A DNA stretch of 64,000 nucleotides from an uncultured Lachnospiraceae bacterium (GTDB taxonomy: Bacteria; Bacillota; Clostridia; Lachnospirales; Lachnospiraceae), in assembly GCA_947382625.1 (NCBI GenBank), contig CANDAG010000004.1:62001-126000 (forward strand), given 5' to 3'. Within the stretch, counting starts at the first letter, position 1. Each line of letters opens with the position of its first letter. The notes under the pieces are model-generated. The model made no database searches. It was given only the letters and a program-made list of their open reading frames with translations, and had not been told where the DNA came from. A program made the translations under genes and the position numbers. Positions 1 to 9,519 of the stretch are shown here, piece by piece.

Positions 1-324
1 ATTTTTATATTTGGCCGCGATATGCCGGATGGTGGTCACGCAAAAGGAAGCCCCGGCACCCAAAAGCGCCAGAAGGATCATTTCCTTTACAGGCTTCCCC
101 TCATAAAGGGCCTCTAAGAGCATGGCGGAGAGATAGATGCTGATAAAAGGATAAAGACTGTCCATGACAATGGTGATCCCCATGACAGCCCAGTCCCGGC
201 TGTAGGAAAAGAGCAGCCTGACGGCGCGGATATGACTGGCCACATCCTTTTGGAATTCTGTTCTGTTTTTCTTTAGCATAAGGATAATTCGCTTCCCGCG
301 GCATTCGCTGTTTGGGATACGCAT
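1..324 (-). CDS. ABC exporter half-transporter, N-terminal part (runs off the window)
   Basis: This is the first 108 codons of a second ABC exporter subunit, read leftwards and cut by the window edge. The visible part is a short basic N-terminus followed by hydrophobic helices with the beginning of an ABC transporter membrane domain (motifs around DWAVMGITIVMDSLYPF). The ATG at 324 follows a strong AAGGAGGAGG ribosome site about 7 nt away. It overlaps the end of the upstream exporter gene by about 50 nt, so the two are translationally coupled and probably form a heterodimeric exporter. A later ATG at 279 would cut the overlap to 7 nt but has a weaker ribosome site. Substrate cannot be told from sequence. 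Confidence 0.8.
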   Translation of the reverse strand, partial: MRIPNSECRGKRIILMLKKNRTEFQKDVASHIRAVRLLFSYSRDWAVMGITIVMDSLYPFISIYLSAMLLEALYEGKPVKEMILLALLGAGASFCVTTIRHIAAKYKN

Positions 325-2147
325 AGGGGTTCCTCCTCCTTCGTGTAGTACTGACTTTGAATATGATACAATCCGGCGTAGGCGCCGCCTTTTTTCAATA
401 ATGCCTGATGGTTTCCCTCCTCCAGGATCTTCCCCTTTTCCATAAAAAAGATCCGGTCACAGAAGCAGGTGCTGGAGAGCCTGTGAGAGATAAACAGGGA
501 GGTGCGTCCGGCGGCCATTTCTTTATATTTTTCGTAGACCTCCTGCTCTGCCAAGGGGTCAAGGGCCGCTGTGGGTTCGTCCAGGATCAGCAGAGGCGCT
601 TCTTTATAAAAAGCTCTTGCCATCCAGAGCTTCTGGGTTTCGCCTCCGGAAAGATCAATGGCCTTAGGATCCACTCTCCGTCCCAGAGAGGTGCGCTCCT
701 TTAAGGGGAGAGAGGCCACCTTTTCCCAGAGCCCGGCCAGCTTAAGGCACTTCCTCACCCGGTCATAGTCGATGGCACCTTCGGGGGCAGAGGCCACATT
801 CTGGGCAATACTTAAAGGAAGCAGCTTTACATTCTGAAAAACGGCGGAGATCATTTGGTAATAGGTTTCCCGGTCATAGTCCCTGATCCTGTGTCCGTTC
901 ACCAGGATCTCTCCTTCGGTGGGATGGTAGAGCCCGCACAGGAGCTTGACCAGTGTGGTCTTCCCGGCGCCATTTAAACCTACAAGGGCAATCTTTTCTC
1001 CGGGATGTATGGTGAAATTAAGGTCTGTAAGGGTAGGGGTGCTGCTTTCCGGATAAGTGTAGGACACGTGGCGGAATTCAATCTCCGCTTCCTTAATATT
1101 GGGGGAATCACCGGTTGAAAAACATCCCGCAAAAGCAGTGCCGTCCCACCCGTCCAGAAAACGGCGGAGCCGACTGTAGTCCACATTCAGTTTCCCAAGC
1201 CGTTCACCTATGGCAAGAAGCTGATCGCAGGCCTGCTGGCAGTTTGCCACAGCTGCCATATACCATACAAAATCGGAGACTGCCATATTTCCCGCCGCGA
1301 TCTGCAGGATAAGAAATACATAAGCGCATCCGTCTCTTAAAAAATTTAAGAAGGCGTCTGTGCAATTGGCAGCCAGATAGGCGTTTTCCCACCGCTTCAC
1401 GTGGCCCTCGCTGGTATTGCGTTCCTTTTTCAGAATCCCCAGAAGCCATCCGGAAAGGTGGAAGAGCCGGATATCCTTTCCTGCCCGAGGATCTGCGCTG
1501 AGCCGGGAGGTATACTCCATCTTTCTGTTGGAGCTTTCCGCCGACAGGCGCATTTTCTGGTCATAGGCTCTGGCCTTTTGCTGCAAAAAGGCGGCTGTCA
1601 GGGCAGGCAGCAGGGCAAGGATCAGGATTACAACGCTCTGGGTAAGTAAAATACCGCCAAAAAGAACCATTGAGACTGCTGCAGTAAGAAATTCCTTCCA
1701 GATCGCATATCCGTTCCCAATCTCAGAGTGGTGCCGGTAGAGGGAATGATAGGCAGCATATGCTTCATCATGAAAGCTTCTGTTTTCCAGAACCTCGTAG
1801 TCCGCAGCCATCCGTTTCTTTACAATACGCAGATTGTAAACATCCGGCATTACATCTGCAGTAGTTTCCATATAAGAGGCAGCCCCTGACTTGACTATCC
1901 CGGTCAGCGCCAGCAGGAAGACCAGAAAAAGTAGCCGTTCAAGAAACAGGGGCAACGCCCAGCTCTCTTCCAATCCCTGCAGCACCAGCCTGGGCAGCCG
2001 GGCGTTCAAAAAGGGAAGGAGGACGCCGCCGATGACGGCAATGAAAAAGCAGATTCCGACCCCGGGGCTTAAAAGGAACAGTTCCCTGAAAAAGTGAAAG
2101 GTATTTTCGGGAAAGCGGTAATTATTTTTATGTTTATGGTTCTTCAT
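273..2147 (-). CDS. ABC exporter, fused permease and ATPase, 624 aa
   Basis: A membrane-embedded ATP-driven exporter half-subunit. The N-terminal half holds about six hydrophobic helices. The C-terminal half is a complete nucleotide-binding domain with Walker A GLNGAGKTT (about residue 387), signature LSGGE (about 499), Walker B LLILDEPTAALD (about 519) and an H-loop in FISHRLSS. I place the start at the ATG at 2147, which follows GGGAGGACTCTCAGA. The open frame extends about 108 codons further upstream, but that stretch runs through a strong hairpin and the divergent promoter and is unlikely to be coded. It overlaps the next leftward exporter gene, as expected for a heterodimeric lipid, peptide or drug exporter. 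The substrate is unknown. Confidence 0.9.
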   Translation of the reverse strand: MKNHKHKNNYRFPENTFHFFRELFLLSPGVGICFFIAVIGGVLLPFLNARLPRLVLQGLEESWALPLFLERLLFLVFLLALTGIVKSGAASYMETTADVMPDVYNLRIVKKRMAADYEVLENRSFHDEAYAAYHSLYRHHSEIGNGYAIWKEFLTAAVSMVLFGGILLTQSVVILILALLPALTAAFLQQKARAYDQKMRLSAESSNRKMEYTSRLSADPRAGKDIRLFHLSGWLLGILKKERNTSEGHVKRWENAYLAANCTDAFLNFLRDGCAYVFLILQIAAGNMAVSDFVWYMAAVANCQQACDQLLAIGERLGKLNVDYSRLRRFLDGWDGTAFAGCFSTGDSPNIKEAEIEFRHVSYTYPESSTPTLTDLNFTIHPGEKIALVGLNGAGKTTLVKLLCGLYHPTEGEILVNGHRIRDYDRETYYQMISAVFQNVKLLPLSIAQNVASAPEGAIDYDRVRKCLKLAGLWEKVASLPLKERTSLGRRVDPKAIDLSGGETQKLWMARAFYKEAPLLILDEPTAALDPLAEQEVYEKYKEMAAGRTSLFISHRLSSTCFCDRIFFMEKGKILEEGNHQALLKKGGAYAGLYHIQSQYYTKEEEPLCVSQTANAAGSELSLC

Positions 2148-2240
2148 TCTGAGAGTCCTCCCTGTTATTTTGTCGCAGGGAGGGACCCCCGGAGCGGGAG
2201 CAGGCCCTGCGATCTGTGCATGTGCTTTATTATAAAGTAT

Positions 2241-2286
2241 GCCCCAAAAAGACGCCATCCTTTTGCACGAATGGCGTCTGTGGGGC
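2241..2286 (-). terminator. Strong hairpin with T-run in the exporter leader
   Basis: Arms AGACGCCAT and ATGGCGTCT, flanked by GCCCCA and TGGGGC, form a long stem. On the minus strand the inner stem is followed at once by TTTTT, the form of an intrinsic terminator. It lies between the divergent promoter region and the exporter start at 2147, so it could stop antisense transcripts or act as an attenuator. A TATAAT-like box on the minus strand lies just downstream, which would let a promoter sit beyond the terminator. Confidence 0.5.
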
Positions 2287-2319
2287 ACGAATTGTATTGC
2301 GTTACTTTTCACACTTTTG

Positions 2320-2348
2320 TTGCCAAGATTTGCGGATGCGGTTATAAT
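2320..2348 (+). promoter_or_regulatory. Sigma-A promoter of the 2431-9404 operon
   Basis: TTGCCA at 2320-2325 and a perfect TATAAT at 2343-2348 are separated by 17 nt. The start point would be near 2355, about 75 nt before the GTG start of the first operon gene. Confidence 0.75.
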
Positions 2349-2430
2349 ACTAGCAGAAAGAAACAGCAGTTTGGCGCGGATATCGCAAAAATAAACCAGC
2401 AAAGAGAAAAGGACCGGAGGAACAAACGCC

Positions 2431-5400
2431 GTGGAGGATGCAGCAGCAAGGATCTTAGAAGGAAAATTCAATGATAATATTTACTCCCTGGAGTTTTCCA
2501 GTCCGGTGATCGAGCTAAGCCTGCATGAGGGTGAGGTCTATGAGGGAAGCTTTACGATCACAGGGCCGGAGAATGAGGTGACGGAGGGGAAGGTCTCCTC
2601 CACAAGGCTCAGGATGCAGTGCCTGACAGATGCGTTTTCCGGCCGGCAGGAAGAGATCGGTTACCGTTTTGATACCTGCGGTATGAGGGAAGGGGACACC
2701 CTGAAGGGAGAGTTTCGGGTGATCTCCAATCACGGGGAATATTTCGTTCCTTATGACGTGAGCATTGTACAGGGAACATTGGATTCAGGGCTTGGGATTA
2801 TCAAGAATCTGTTTCATTTTGCCAATCTTGCACGTTCCGATTGGGACGAGGCGGTGAAGCTTTTTTACTCCAAAGATTTCGAACGGATCTTTGTGGGAGT
2901 GGACAGGCAGTATTACGGGATCTATCGCGGACTTGTGGGAAGCGGCAGGCGGCAGCAGAGCGTGGAGGAGTTCCTTCTGGAGATACGCAAGAAGCAGAAG
3001 GTGGAATTTATTCTGGAGGAGTCTGATATCTGTATTGAGGATCCCGGCAGCAGGACGGAGAACCGTCTGGTGATCACCCGCAGCGGCTGGGGCTATTCGG
3101 AGCTTACGGTAGAGAAGGAGGGAGAGTTCCTTGTTCTTGAAAAGGATGTGATTCGGGAGGAGGATTTCCTTGGAAATTCCTATCGCCTGCCCTTTTATAT
3201 TTCGTCAGAAAAGCTCCACGCAGGCAGAAATTACGGATGTATCCGTTTTGATTACCCTTACGGCTCTCTTACAGCCAATATCACCGTGATCAACAAAACC
3301 GTCACAGCCTCTCAGGTGACGGGGATTGCCAGAAGAAAGAAATATAAGCTTTTAGAGCTGATGCAGTATTATCAGGCTTTCCGGGCCAAAAAGATCAGCG
3401 CCGCCTCATGGCTTAAGGAAACGGAAGAGCTGACGGATGCGCTGATGCAGCTTGATCCCCATGAGATCTCCACCAAATTGTTTAAGGCCCAGCTTCTGAT
3501 CACCCAGGAAAGGTATTTTGAGGCGGAGAATCTTTTAAAGCAGGCGGATGCCAAAATGGAAGAGGATTTTCAGCCCGCCTTATATTGCTATTACCTTTAT
3601 CTGACAACTCTGATGAACCGGGAGGAGGAATACTTAGAGCAGGTATCGGGGGAAGTGGAGCGGATCTTTGCCCAGAACCCTGACAACTGGCGGATCGCCT
3701 GGCTGCTTTTGTATCTCATTGGTGATTACGCCAAAAGTCCTTCCCGTAAGTGGATTTTTTTGGAGGAGCAGTTCCGGCAGGGCTGCAGCAGTCCCATCCT
3801 TTATATAGAAGCCTGGAATCTCATTGCCATGAACCCGGCGCTTTTGATGCGGCTCGATCCCTTTGAAATGCAGATCCTGTCCTATGCTGCCAAAAGGGAG
3901 CTGATCACTCCGGAGGTCATTATACAGATCGTTTACCTGGCGCAGAAGGCGAAGGCCTGGTCCGGCAGGCTTTTTGCAGTCCTGAAGGCCTGTTATCAGG
4001 TCTCTCCCACAGAGGAGGTGCTGCAGGCTATCTGTACCCTGTTGATCAAAGGGAATATCACAGGGAAGACGGCTTTCCCATGGTACGAAAAGGGAATAGA
4101 AAGGGAGCTTCGGATCACCAGGCTTTATGAGCATTATATGATGTCTCTGGATCTGGGGGGAGAGCTGTGGCAGGAGAAGGAGATCCCCAAGATCGTTCTG
4201 ATGTATTTTGCCTTTGACAGCAATCTTGACACTCTGCACAATGCCTTTCTTTATGCCTATGTATACCGGAATCAGGCACAGTTTCCGGAGCTGTATGAGA
4301 ATTATCGGGAGCAGATCGAGCGTTTTGTGGTGTTCCAGATCTTAAGAGGAAAAAGCAATCGATATCTTGCCTATCTGTACAAAAATCTGGTTTCCCCTGT
4401 GATGCTTACGGAGGAAACCGCTGCAGGGCTTTCGGAGGTGCTGTTTATCCACCGGCTGACCACCCATCGGGAGGATATCCGAAAGGTTATCCTGGTGTAC
4501 GAAAAAGAAAAGCAGGAGACTGTGTATCCGGTCACCGGAAAGGAAGCGTTTTTCCCCGTTTACGGCAGCGATTACCGTCTGCTTTTGGAGGATGCAAGGG
4601 GATATCGGTATGGACGTGAAGAGGAGTATGTGTGCGAGAGGCTGCTGGTGCCGGAGGGACTGGCGGATCTGGCGGCTCCTTACGTGACGGGAAATGTGCA
4701 CTTTAATCTCTGGCTCTGCGCAGACAACGGCCACCTGGCAGGGGTTACGGAGCAGAATGCAGAATATATGAAGCGGCTTATGGATTCCGAAGAGGTGACA
4801 GATGAGATCCGGCAGGAAGTAAGGATGCGACTGCTCCAGTATTTTTATGATAACGACAGAATGACGGAGATGGACGCCTTTTTGGATAAGCTCTCTCCGG
4901 ATCAGGTGAAAGAGGAGTGCCATGGAAGGATCGTGCGCTTTATGGTACTTCGGGGCATGTATGAAAAGGCCTTTACCTGGATAAAGCTAAGAGGCGAGGA
5001 GGACATGGAGGCCAAGATCATCATGCGGCTCTGCAGCCGTCTGATCTCCTTAGATGGTCTTATGGAGACGCCGGCCATGACAACGCTGGTGTTCGGAGCC
5101 TTCCGGGCAGGCAAGTACGATGAGAATCTGCTGAATTATCTGTGCCGGTTCTTTCAGGGAACCAGCAAGGAAATGCGGGATGTCTGGAAAGCAGCGGAGG
5201 ATTTCGGGGTGGATACCTATGACCTTTCGGAGAGGATCCTTTTGCAGATGCTCTATACCGGCGCTTATATGGGAGAGCGAGCAGAAATCTTCAGGAAGTA
5301 TGTGTCCGGCGGTGCAAGGACAGAGGTAGAGCTGGCGGTTCTGGCGCAGTGCTCCTACGATTATTTTGTGAGGGATAAGCAATCGGATGCTTTTCTCTGG

Positions 5401-6000
5401 GAGGATCTGCAGAGGGCGGCGGAGCGGCAGGAGGAGATCCCCTTTGTCTGCAAGCTGGCTTATACAAAATATTATGCAGAGCACAAAAAGCTGGTGGATG
5501 AGCGGGTTTCCCATTGTCTGCTTCCTTTTCTGCGGCAGATCCTGGAGCAGAAGAAATATTTTTCCTATTTTAAGGAATACTCGGAGCACATCGTATCCAT
5601 GCGCCAGTTTATGGACAAGACCATGGTGGAGTACCGGGTAGTTCCCGGAAATAAGGCATATATCCATTATCTTCTGGAAAGGGACAGCGGTCCGGAGGAA
5701 TATATTAAGGAAGAGATGCAGGAGATGTTCGGAGGGATCTGTGTCAAACAGTTTATCCTTTTCTTTGGCGAGCATTTGCAGTATTATATTACAGAGGTGG
5801 AGGATGGAAAGGAGCATCTGACGGAAAGCGGCACCTTAAGCCGCAACGATGCCGGCGGAGAGCAGAGGGAGAACAGGTACACTCTGCTCAACGATATTGC
5901 CATCAGCAGGAACCTTCATGATTACGGCACTATGGACAACCTGATGCGGGAGTACTATGAGCAGGAGTTTGTGGTGAAGGAATTATTTCATATAGTATAG
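2431..6000 (+). CDS. DUF5717-like large repeat protein, 1189 aa
   Basis: A very large soluble protein with no signal peptide or membrane segment. I recognise it as resembling the DUF5717 family of Lachnospiraceae; its function is not known. Residues 1-110 look beta-rich, and a second beta-rich stretch lies at about 220-290. From about residue 300 to near the end it is a long run of amphipathic helices with TPR-like spacing (patterns such as LFKAQLLITQERYFEAENLLKQA). The start is GTG at 2431, preceded by GGAGG ten nt upstream; no ATG nearby has a ribosome site. It is the first gene of a four-gene operon and 13 nt from the actin/Hsp70-fold gene. A scaffold role for that partner is inference. 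Confidence 0.8.
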   Translation: MEDAAARILEGKFNDNIYSLEFSSPVIELSLHEGEVYEGSFTITGPENEVTEGKVSSTRLRMQCLTDAFSGRQEEIGYRFDTCGMREGDTLKGEFRVISNHGEYFVPYDVSIVQGTLDSGLGIIKNLFHFANLARSDWDEAVKLFYSKDFERIFVGVDRQYYGIYRGLVGSGRRQQSVEEFLLEIRKKQKVEFILEESDICIEDPGSRTENRLVITRSGWGYSELTVEKEGEFLVLEKDVIREEDFLGNSYRLPFYISSEKLHAGRNYGCIRFDYPYGSLTANITVINKTVTASQVTGIARRKKYKLLELMQYYQAFRAKKISAASWLKETEELTDALMQLDPHEISTKLFKAQLLITQERYFEAENLLKQADAKMEEDFQPALYCYYLYLTTLMNREEEYLEQVSGEVERIFAQNPDNWRIAWLLLYLIGDYAKSPSRKWIFLEEQFRQGCSSPILYIEAWNLIAMNPALLMRLDPFEMQILSYAAKRELITPEVIIQIVYLAQKAKAWSGRLFAVLKACYQVSPTEEVLQAICTLLIKGNITGKTAFPWYEKGIERELRITRLYEHYMMSLDLGGELWQEKEIPKIVLMYFAFDSNLDTLHNAFLYAYVYRNQAQFPELYENYREQIERFVVFQILRGKSNRYLAYLYKNLVSPVMLTEETAAGLSEVLFIHRLTTHREDIRKVILVYEKEKQETVYPVTGKEAFFPVYGSDYRLLLEDARGYRYGREEEYVCERLLVPEGLADLAAPYVTGNVHFNLWLCADNGHLAGVTEQNAEYMKRLMDSEEVTDEIRQEVRMRLLQYFYDNDRMTEMDAFLDKLSPDQVKEECHGRIVRFMVLRGMYEKAFTWIKLRGEEDMEAKIIMRLCSRLISLDGLMETPAMTTLVFGAFRAGKYDENLLNYLCRFFQGTSKEMRDVWKAAEDFGVDTYDLSERILLQMLYTGAYMGERAEIFRKYVSGGARTEVELAVLAQCSYDYFVRDKQSDAFLWEDLQRAAERQEEIPFVCKLAYTKYYAEHKKLVDERVSHCLLPFLRQILEQKKYFSYFKEYSEHIVSMRQFMDKTMVEYRVVPGNKAYIHYLLERDSGPEEYIKEEMQEMFGGICVKQFILFFGEHLQYYITEVEDGKEHLTESGTLSRNDAGGEQRENRYTLLNDIAISRNLHDYGTMDNLMREYYEQEFVVKELFHIV

Positions 6001-6013
6001 AGGGCAGGGATCT

Positions 6014-7324
6014 ATGTTCCAGAACGCAAAGGATACAACAGCAAAAAAGAATATCAAAAAGGTGGCAGTGGGTTACGACCTTGGAAGGAGAGCCGCCCAG
6101 ATCAGCTATTGCGGTCTGGAGGAATCGGAGCCGGAGACCATTTCCGCAGTGGCGGGAGGGGAGCAGTATAATATTCCCTTAGCCCTCTGCAAAAGAAAGG
6201 GCGTAGGACAGTGGTACTACGGGAAGGAAGCCCTTAAGTTTGCAGAGGAGGGAAACGGTATTCTGGTGGAGGATCTTCTGACTCTTGCAGAGCGTGGAGA
6301 GGATGTGCTGGTAGAGGAGGAAGCCTATGACCCGGCGGCGCTGCTTACCCTTTTTGTCAAAAGGAGCCTTGGGCTTTTGAATATCCGTATTTCTTTAAGT
6401 CAGATCGAAGCCTTCATGTTTACGGTGGAGGAGCTTACCCCCCGTATGGTGGATGTGCTGGGCAGAGTGGCGGCGGGCTTACAGCTTAAGGGGGCTCAGG
6501 TAAGCTTCCAGAGCCATCTGGAAAGCTTCTATGCCTATACCCTCCATCAGGGCAGGGAGCTGTGGATGAACGATGTGATGATCTTTGAGTACACAGACCT
6601 TTTGAAGGTACTTTGCCTTACCTGCAACAGAAATACCATGCCTAAGGTGGTTTTTATTGAAGAAATGAGCCACCCGGAGATGGCAAGGCGGATATGGAGA
6701 GAAGAGCCGGAGTTGAAAGAGCAGCAGATGACAGAGCTGGATCTGATGCTCCTTCATATTGCAGGGGAATGTCTGGAGGGAAGAAATGTTTCCAGCATTT
6801 ATCTTCTGGGAGATGGCTTTAAGGAAGACTGGGCAAAGGATTCTCTGAAATTTCTTTGTAAAAACCGGAGAGTGTTCCGGGGAAACAACCTTTACAGCAA
6901 GGGGGCCTGCTACGGCATGATGGAACGTATAAGGCCCGGCAAGGAGTGGAAGGAGTATGTCTACTTAGGGGCGGACAAACTAAAATCCAATATCGGGCTG
7001 AGGGCTCTGCGCTGCGGGGAGGATTCTTATTATGCGGTTCTGGACGCAGGGAACAACTGGTATGAAGCCTCATCGGAATTTGATATTATCCTGGAGGAGG
7101 GAAATACCGTGGAATTTATCATCACTCCTCTTACAGGAGAGAATGTGAGCAGCCGGCTGATCACCCTGGAGGGACTGCCGGAGAGGCCTGCAAGAACTAC
7201 CAGGTTAAATGTGCAGATCGAGATGTCCGCAGTGAACCAGGCAGTGGTGACAGTGACGGATATGGGCTTCGGGGAAATCTTTAAGTCCAGCGGCAAGGCC
7301 TGGAATCAGACGATCACAGTGTAG
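6014..7324 (+). CDS. DUF5716-like actin/Hsp70-fold protein, 436 aa
   Basis: Probable member of the DUF5716 family, with features of the actin/Hsp70/hexokinase ATPase fold. These are an N-terminal phosphate-1-like motif (VAVGYDLGRRAAQISYCG, about residues 17-34) and a second phosphate/adenosine-type segment SIYLLGDGFKEDW followed by RRVFRGNNLYSKGACYG (about 258-300). The C-terminal 110 residues look like a beta-sandwich, by analogy with an Hsp70 substrate domain. Short spacing to both neighbours indicates one transcript. An ATP-driven role working on or with the giant repeat protein upstream and the TPR-like protein downstream is inference. Reaction and substrate are unknown. Confidence 0.75.
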   Translation: MFQNAKDTTAKKNIKKVAVGYDLGRRAAQISYCGLEESEPETISAVAGGEQYNIPLALCKRKGVGQWYYGKEALKFAEEGNGILVEDLLTLAERGEDVLVEEEAYDPAALLTLFVKRSLGLLNIRISLSQIEAFMFTVEELTPRMVDVLGRVAAGLQLKGAQVSFQSHLESFYAYTLHQGRELWMNDVMIFEYTDLLKVLCLTCNRNTMPKVVFIEEMSHPEMARRIWREEPELKEQQMTELDLMLLHIAGECLEGRNVSSIYLLGDGFKEDWAKDSLKFLCKNRRVFRGNNLYSKGACYGMMERIRPGKEWKEYVYLGADKLKSNIGLRALRCGEDSYYAVLDAGNNWYEASSEFDIILEEGNTVEFIITPLTGENVSSRLITLEGLPERPARTTRLNVQIEMSAVNQAVVTVTDMGFGEIFKSSGKAWNQTITV

Positions 7325-7339
7325 AGCAAGGAGAAATTT

Positions 7340-8173
7340 ATGGGCAGGATTTTGCTATGTACAGGCAGATATGCCGAAAATCCATATTATATTGAAAGCC
7401 TGTGCGCCAATGTGTACTGTGTGGAGGAGCTGTGCTATCTTCTGGCCAGCAATCCCTTTATGATCAACCGCAGTATCATGGACAAAAAACTGGCGCAGTG
7501 GCTGGATGAGGAATGCGGCCTGGCGGATTTGGGGCACCAGCTTTTAAAGCTTTTTCACCGGGGCAGCCAGCCGGGGATCTTTGTGAGCCTGATCCTTGAC
7601 TATGTCAATTACTGCACTCCGGAGGAAAAAAAGAAAATAGAGGACGTGATCCAGAATAATGTGGGGCTCAACGATTATGAGCGGAGAAAGAAGCAGGCGG
7701 ATTTTCTTTTGACCAACCGCAGATTCGGACCGGCCCTTGAGGAATATGATAATCTGGCAAGGGAGCTTCCGGAGGCGGAGAGCGGATTAAAGCCCTCGGT
7801 TTATCATAACATGGGAGTGGCCTACGCCAATCTGTTCCACTTTGAACTGGCGGCCAAGTATTTTAAGCGTGCTTATACCATGAGCGGCCTGGAGGAGTCG
7901 GGGATCGAATATCTCTCGGCCAAGCGTCTCCAGCTCCATGAGAATGCTTACATATCCTTCCTGGCTGAGCACGGGGAGTATTACGAGCTCTCCCTTAAGG
8001 TGGAGAAGCTGACTCAGGCGGCGAGAGGAGAATTTGAGACAACCCAGGATAACAGAATGCTCACAGCCCTTAAGATTTATAAGGAAGAGGGCAATGTGGC
8101 TTCTTATTACGAAGAGATCGATAAGATCATTTCCAAAAAGAAGGACGAATACCGGGAGCTTGTGGCAGAGTAA
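7340..8173 (+). CDS. TPR-like hypothetical protein, 277 aa
   Basis: A soluble helical protein of unknown function, third in the operon. The stretch from about residue 110 to 190 has TPR-like helix pairs (YERRKKQADFLLTNRRF, then YHNMGVAYANLFHFELAAKYF). The N-terminal 100 residues are helical and cysteine-containing and match no family I know. The ribosome site AAGGAG is 8 nt before the ATG, and the gene follows the Hsp70-fold gene after 15 nt. TPR proteins often partner chaperone-like ATPases, which fits the neighbour, but that is inference. Confidence 0.7.
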   Translation: MGRILLCTGRYAENPYYIESLCANVYCVEELCYLLASNPFMINRSIMDKKLAQWLDEECGLADLGHQLLKLFHRGSQPGIFVSLILDYVNYCTPEEKKKIEDVIQNNVGLNDYERRKKQADFLLTNRRFGPALEEYDNLARELPEAESGLKPSVYHNMGVAYANLFHFELAAKYFKRAYTMSGLEESGIEYLSAKRLQLHENAYISFLAEHGEYYELSLKVEKLTQAARGEFETTQDNRMLTALKIYKEEGNVASYYEEIDKIISKKKDEYRELVAE

Positions 8174-8216
8174 GAGTGCCAGCTTGCAAGGCAGGAGGAC
8201 AAAAGGACGGAAGGCT

Positions 8217-9404
8217 ATGGGTTTTTTAAAGAAACTGTTTAAACGAAGAGATGAGATGGAAGATCAGGTGCAGGGAATTGAGGATTGGAATGACCTGACA
8301 ACCTGCGAAAAAGAAGAGTTCCAGGTGGAGGACAGAGAGCAGCGGGAGCAGTATGTGCGGGGCTGCCTGGAGCAGATCGCCGAGGCCTCAAAGGAGGTGG
8401 ACAATCTTCAGTTTGAGTACAATATGGTCACCTCTTACCTGAAGGATATGGAAGAGGTGGAGGCGCTGCCCGACAAAGAAAAGCAAAGAACCATGGAGCT
8501 TGCCAAAAAGCTGGATGCATTAGAGAAGCAGCAAAACGGCTACAAGGAGAGGGCCAAAAAATTAAGCGACGACAAATACCGCCAGATGGAGCGTATGGAG
8601 GAGGAGGCCCAGGAGGGCTACGAAAAGCTTACTGAGGCGGAAGAGAGGCAGGATCTGATCAAGCGGGATCTGCGCAGGTTAGACGGGGAAAAGAACGCCT
8701 ATCTTTACAGAAGGGCAGAGCTTCACCGGGTGATCTCCGATACCAGATCCATGACCATTGTCTGTACCATAGCCATGATCGTCTGCTTTCTGCTTTTGTT
8801 TGTGCTGCAGTACGGCTTTCAAATGGATGCAAAGCTGGGATACCTGGCAGTGGCGGCCTTAGGTGCAGTGGCCATTACCCTGATCTTTATCAAGCACAAT
8901 GATGCGGTAAAGGAGCTTTCAAGGGTAGAGAACGGGATCGGCAGGATCATAAAGCTTCATAATGCCGCCAAGATCCGTTATGTGAACAATACCCATCTTT
9001 TGGATTATCTTTATTTAAAATACAATGTCTCAAGCGCCGGTGAATTCGGAAAAACCTGGCAGCAGTATCAGGAAGAGAAGGAGGAGAGACTCAGCTACCA
9101 GCAGGCGGAAAAGGAGCTTGATGAGTACCAGAAGGAGCTGATCCACATCCTCCGCAGACACCACGTGGAGGATCCCATGATCTGGCTGCATCAGACAGGG
9201 GCCCTGCTTGACAAAAGAGAGATGGTGGAGATCCGCCACAACCTGATCATCCGCCGGCAGTCCCTGCGCAGGCGTATGGATTACAACAAAGAGGTAATGG
9301 CAGGAAAGGCCCAGGAAGAGATCAAGGAGCTGGTGGAGAACTATCCGGAATACGCCAGGGAGGTTTTGGGGGCTGTGGAGGAGTTTGAGAAGGAGTTTTC
9401 GTAA
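8217..9404 (+). CDS. Coiled-coil protein with two membrane helices, 395 aa
   Basis: Last gene of the DUF5717/DUF5716-like operon. Residues 20-175 are strongly charged and heptad-like. Two hydrophobic helices follow at about 178-200 and 206-226, joined by a short loop, and then a second coiled-coil region to the C-terminus. This would place two long cytoplasmic coiled coils on a membrane hairpin. I chose the ATG at 8217 (AAGGACGG upstream) rather than a longer frame that would start deep inside the preceding gene. No enzymatic motif is visible. It could anchor the other three products to the membrane; that is inference. Confidence 0.75.
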   Translation: MGFLKKLFKRRDEMEDQVQGIEDWNDLTTCEKEEFQVEDREQREQYVRGCLEQIAEASKEVDNLQFEYNMVTSYLKDMEEVEALPDKEKQRTMELAKKLDALEKQQNGYKERAKKLSDDKYRQMERMEEEAQEGYEKLTEAEERQDLIKRDLRRLDGEKNAYLYRRAELHRVISDTRSMTIVCTIAMIVCFLLLFVLQYGFQMDAKLGYLAVAALGAVAITLIFIKHNDAVKELSRVENGIGRIIKLHNAAKIRYVNNTHLLDYLYLKYNVSSAGEFGKTWQQYQEEKEERLSYQQAEKELDEYQKELIHILRRHHVEDPMIWLHQTGALLDKREMVEIRHNLIIRRQSLRRRMDYNKEVMAGKAQEEIKELVENYPEYAREVLGAVEEFEKEFS

Positions 9405-9415
9405 ACAAAATTCTA

Positions 9416-9444
9416 TTGCGATACCAGCCTGAATGTATTAGTAT
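9416..9444 (+). promoter_or_regulatory. Probable promoter of the pur operon
   Basis: TTGCGA at 9416 and TAGTAT at 9439 with a 17-nt spacer, in the only intergenic gap ahead of purC. I see no purine riboswitch in the remaining 60 nt. Confidence 0.5.
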
Positions 9445-9519
9445 AGGCTTATCATTTTTAGAAAAGTAAGTAAATAATCATTTAAGAGCCGTGGGAAGTG
9501 CGGCGGAATGGAGGAGTTC

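Noticed and set aside
2148-2471. N-terminal extension of the ABC exporter frame
   Set aside because: It runs through a terminator-like hairpin and the divergent promoter and lacks a ribosome site; the ATG at 2147 has a good one.
9405-9519. Purine riboswitch before purC
   Set aside because: The gap is too short after the promoter and shows no conserved three-way junction.
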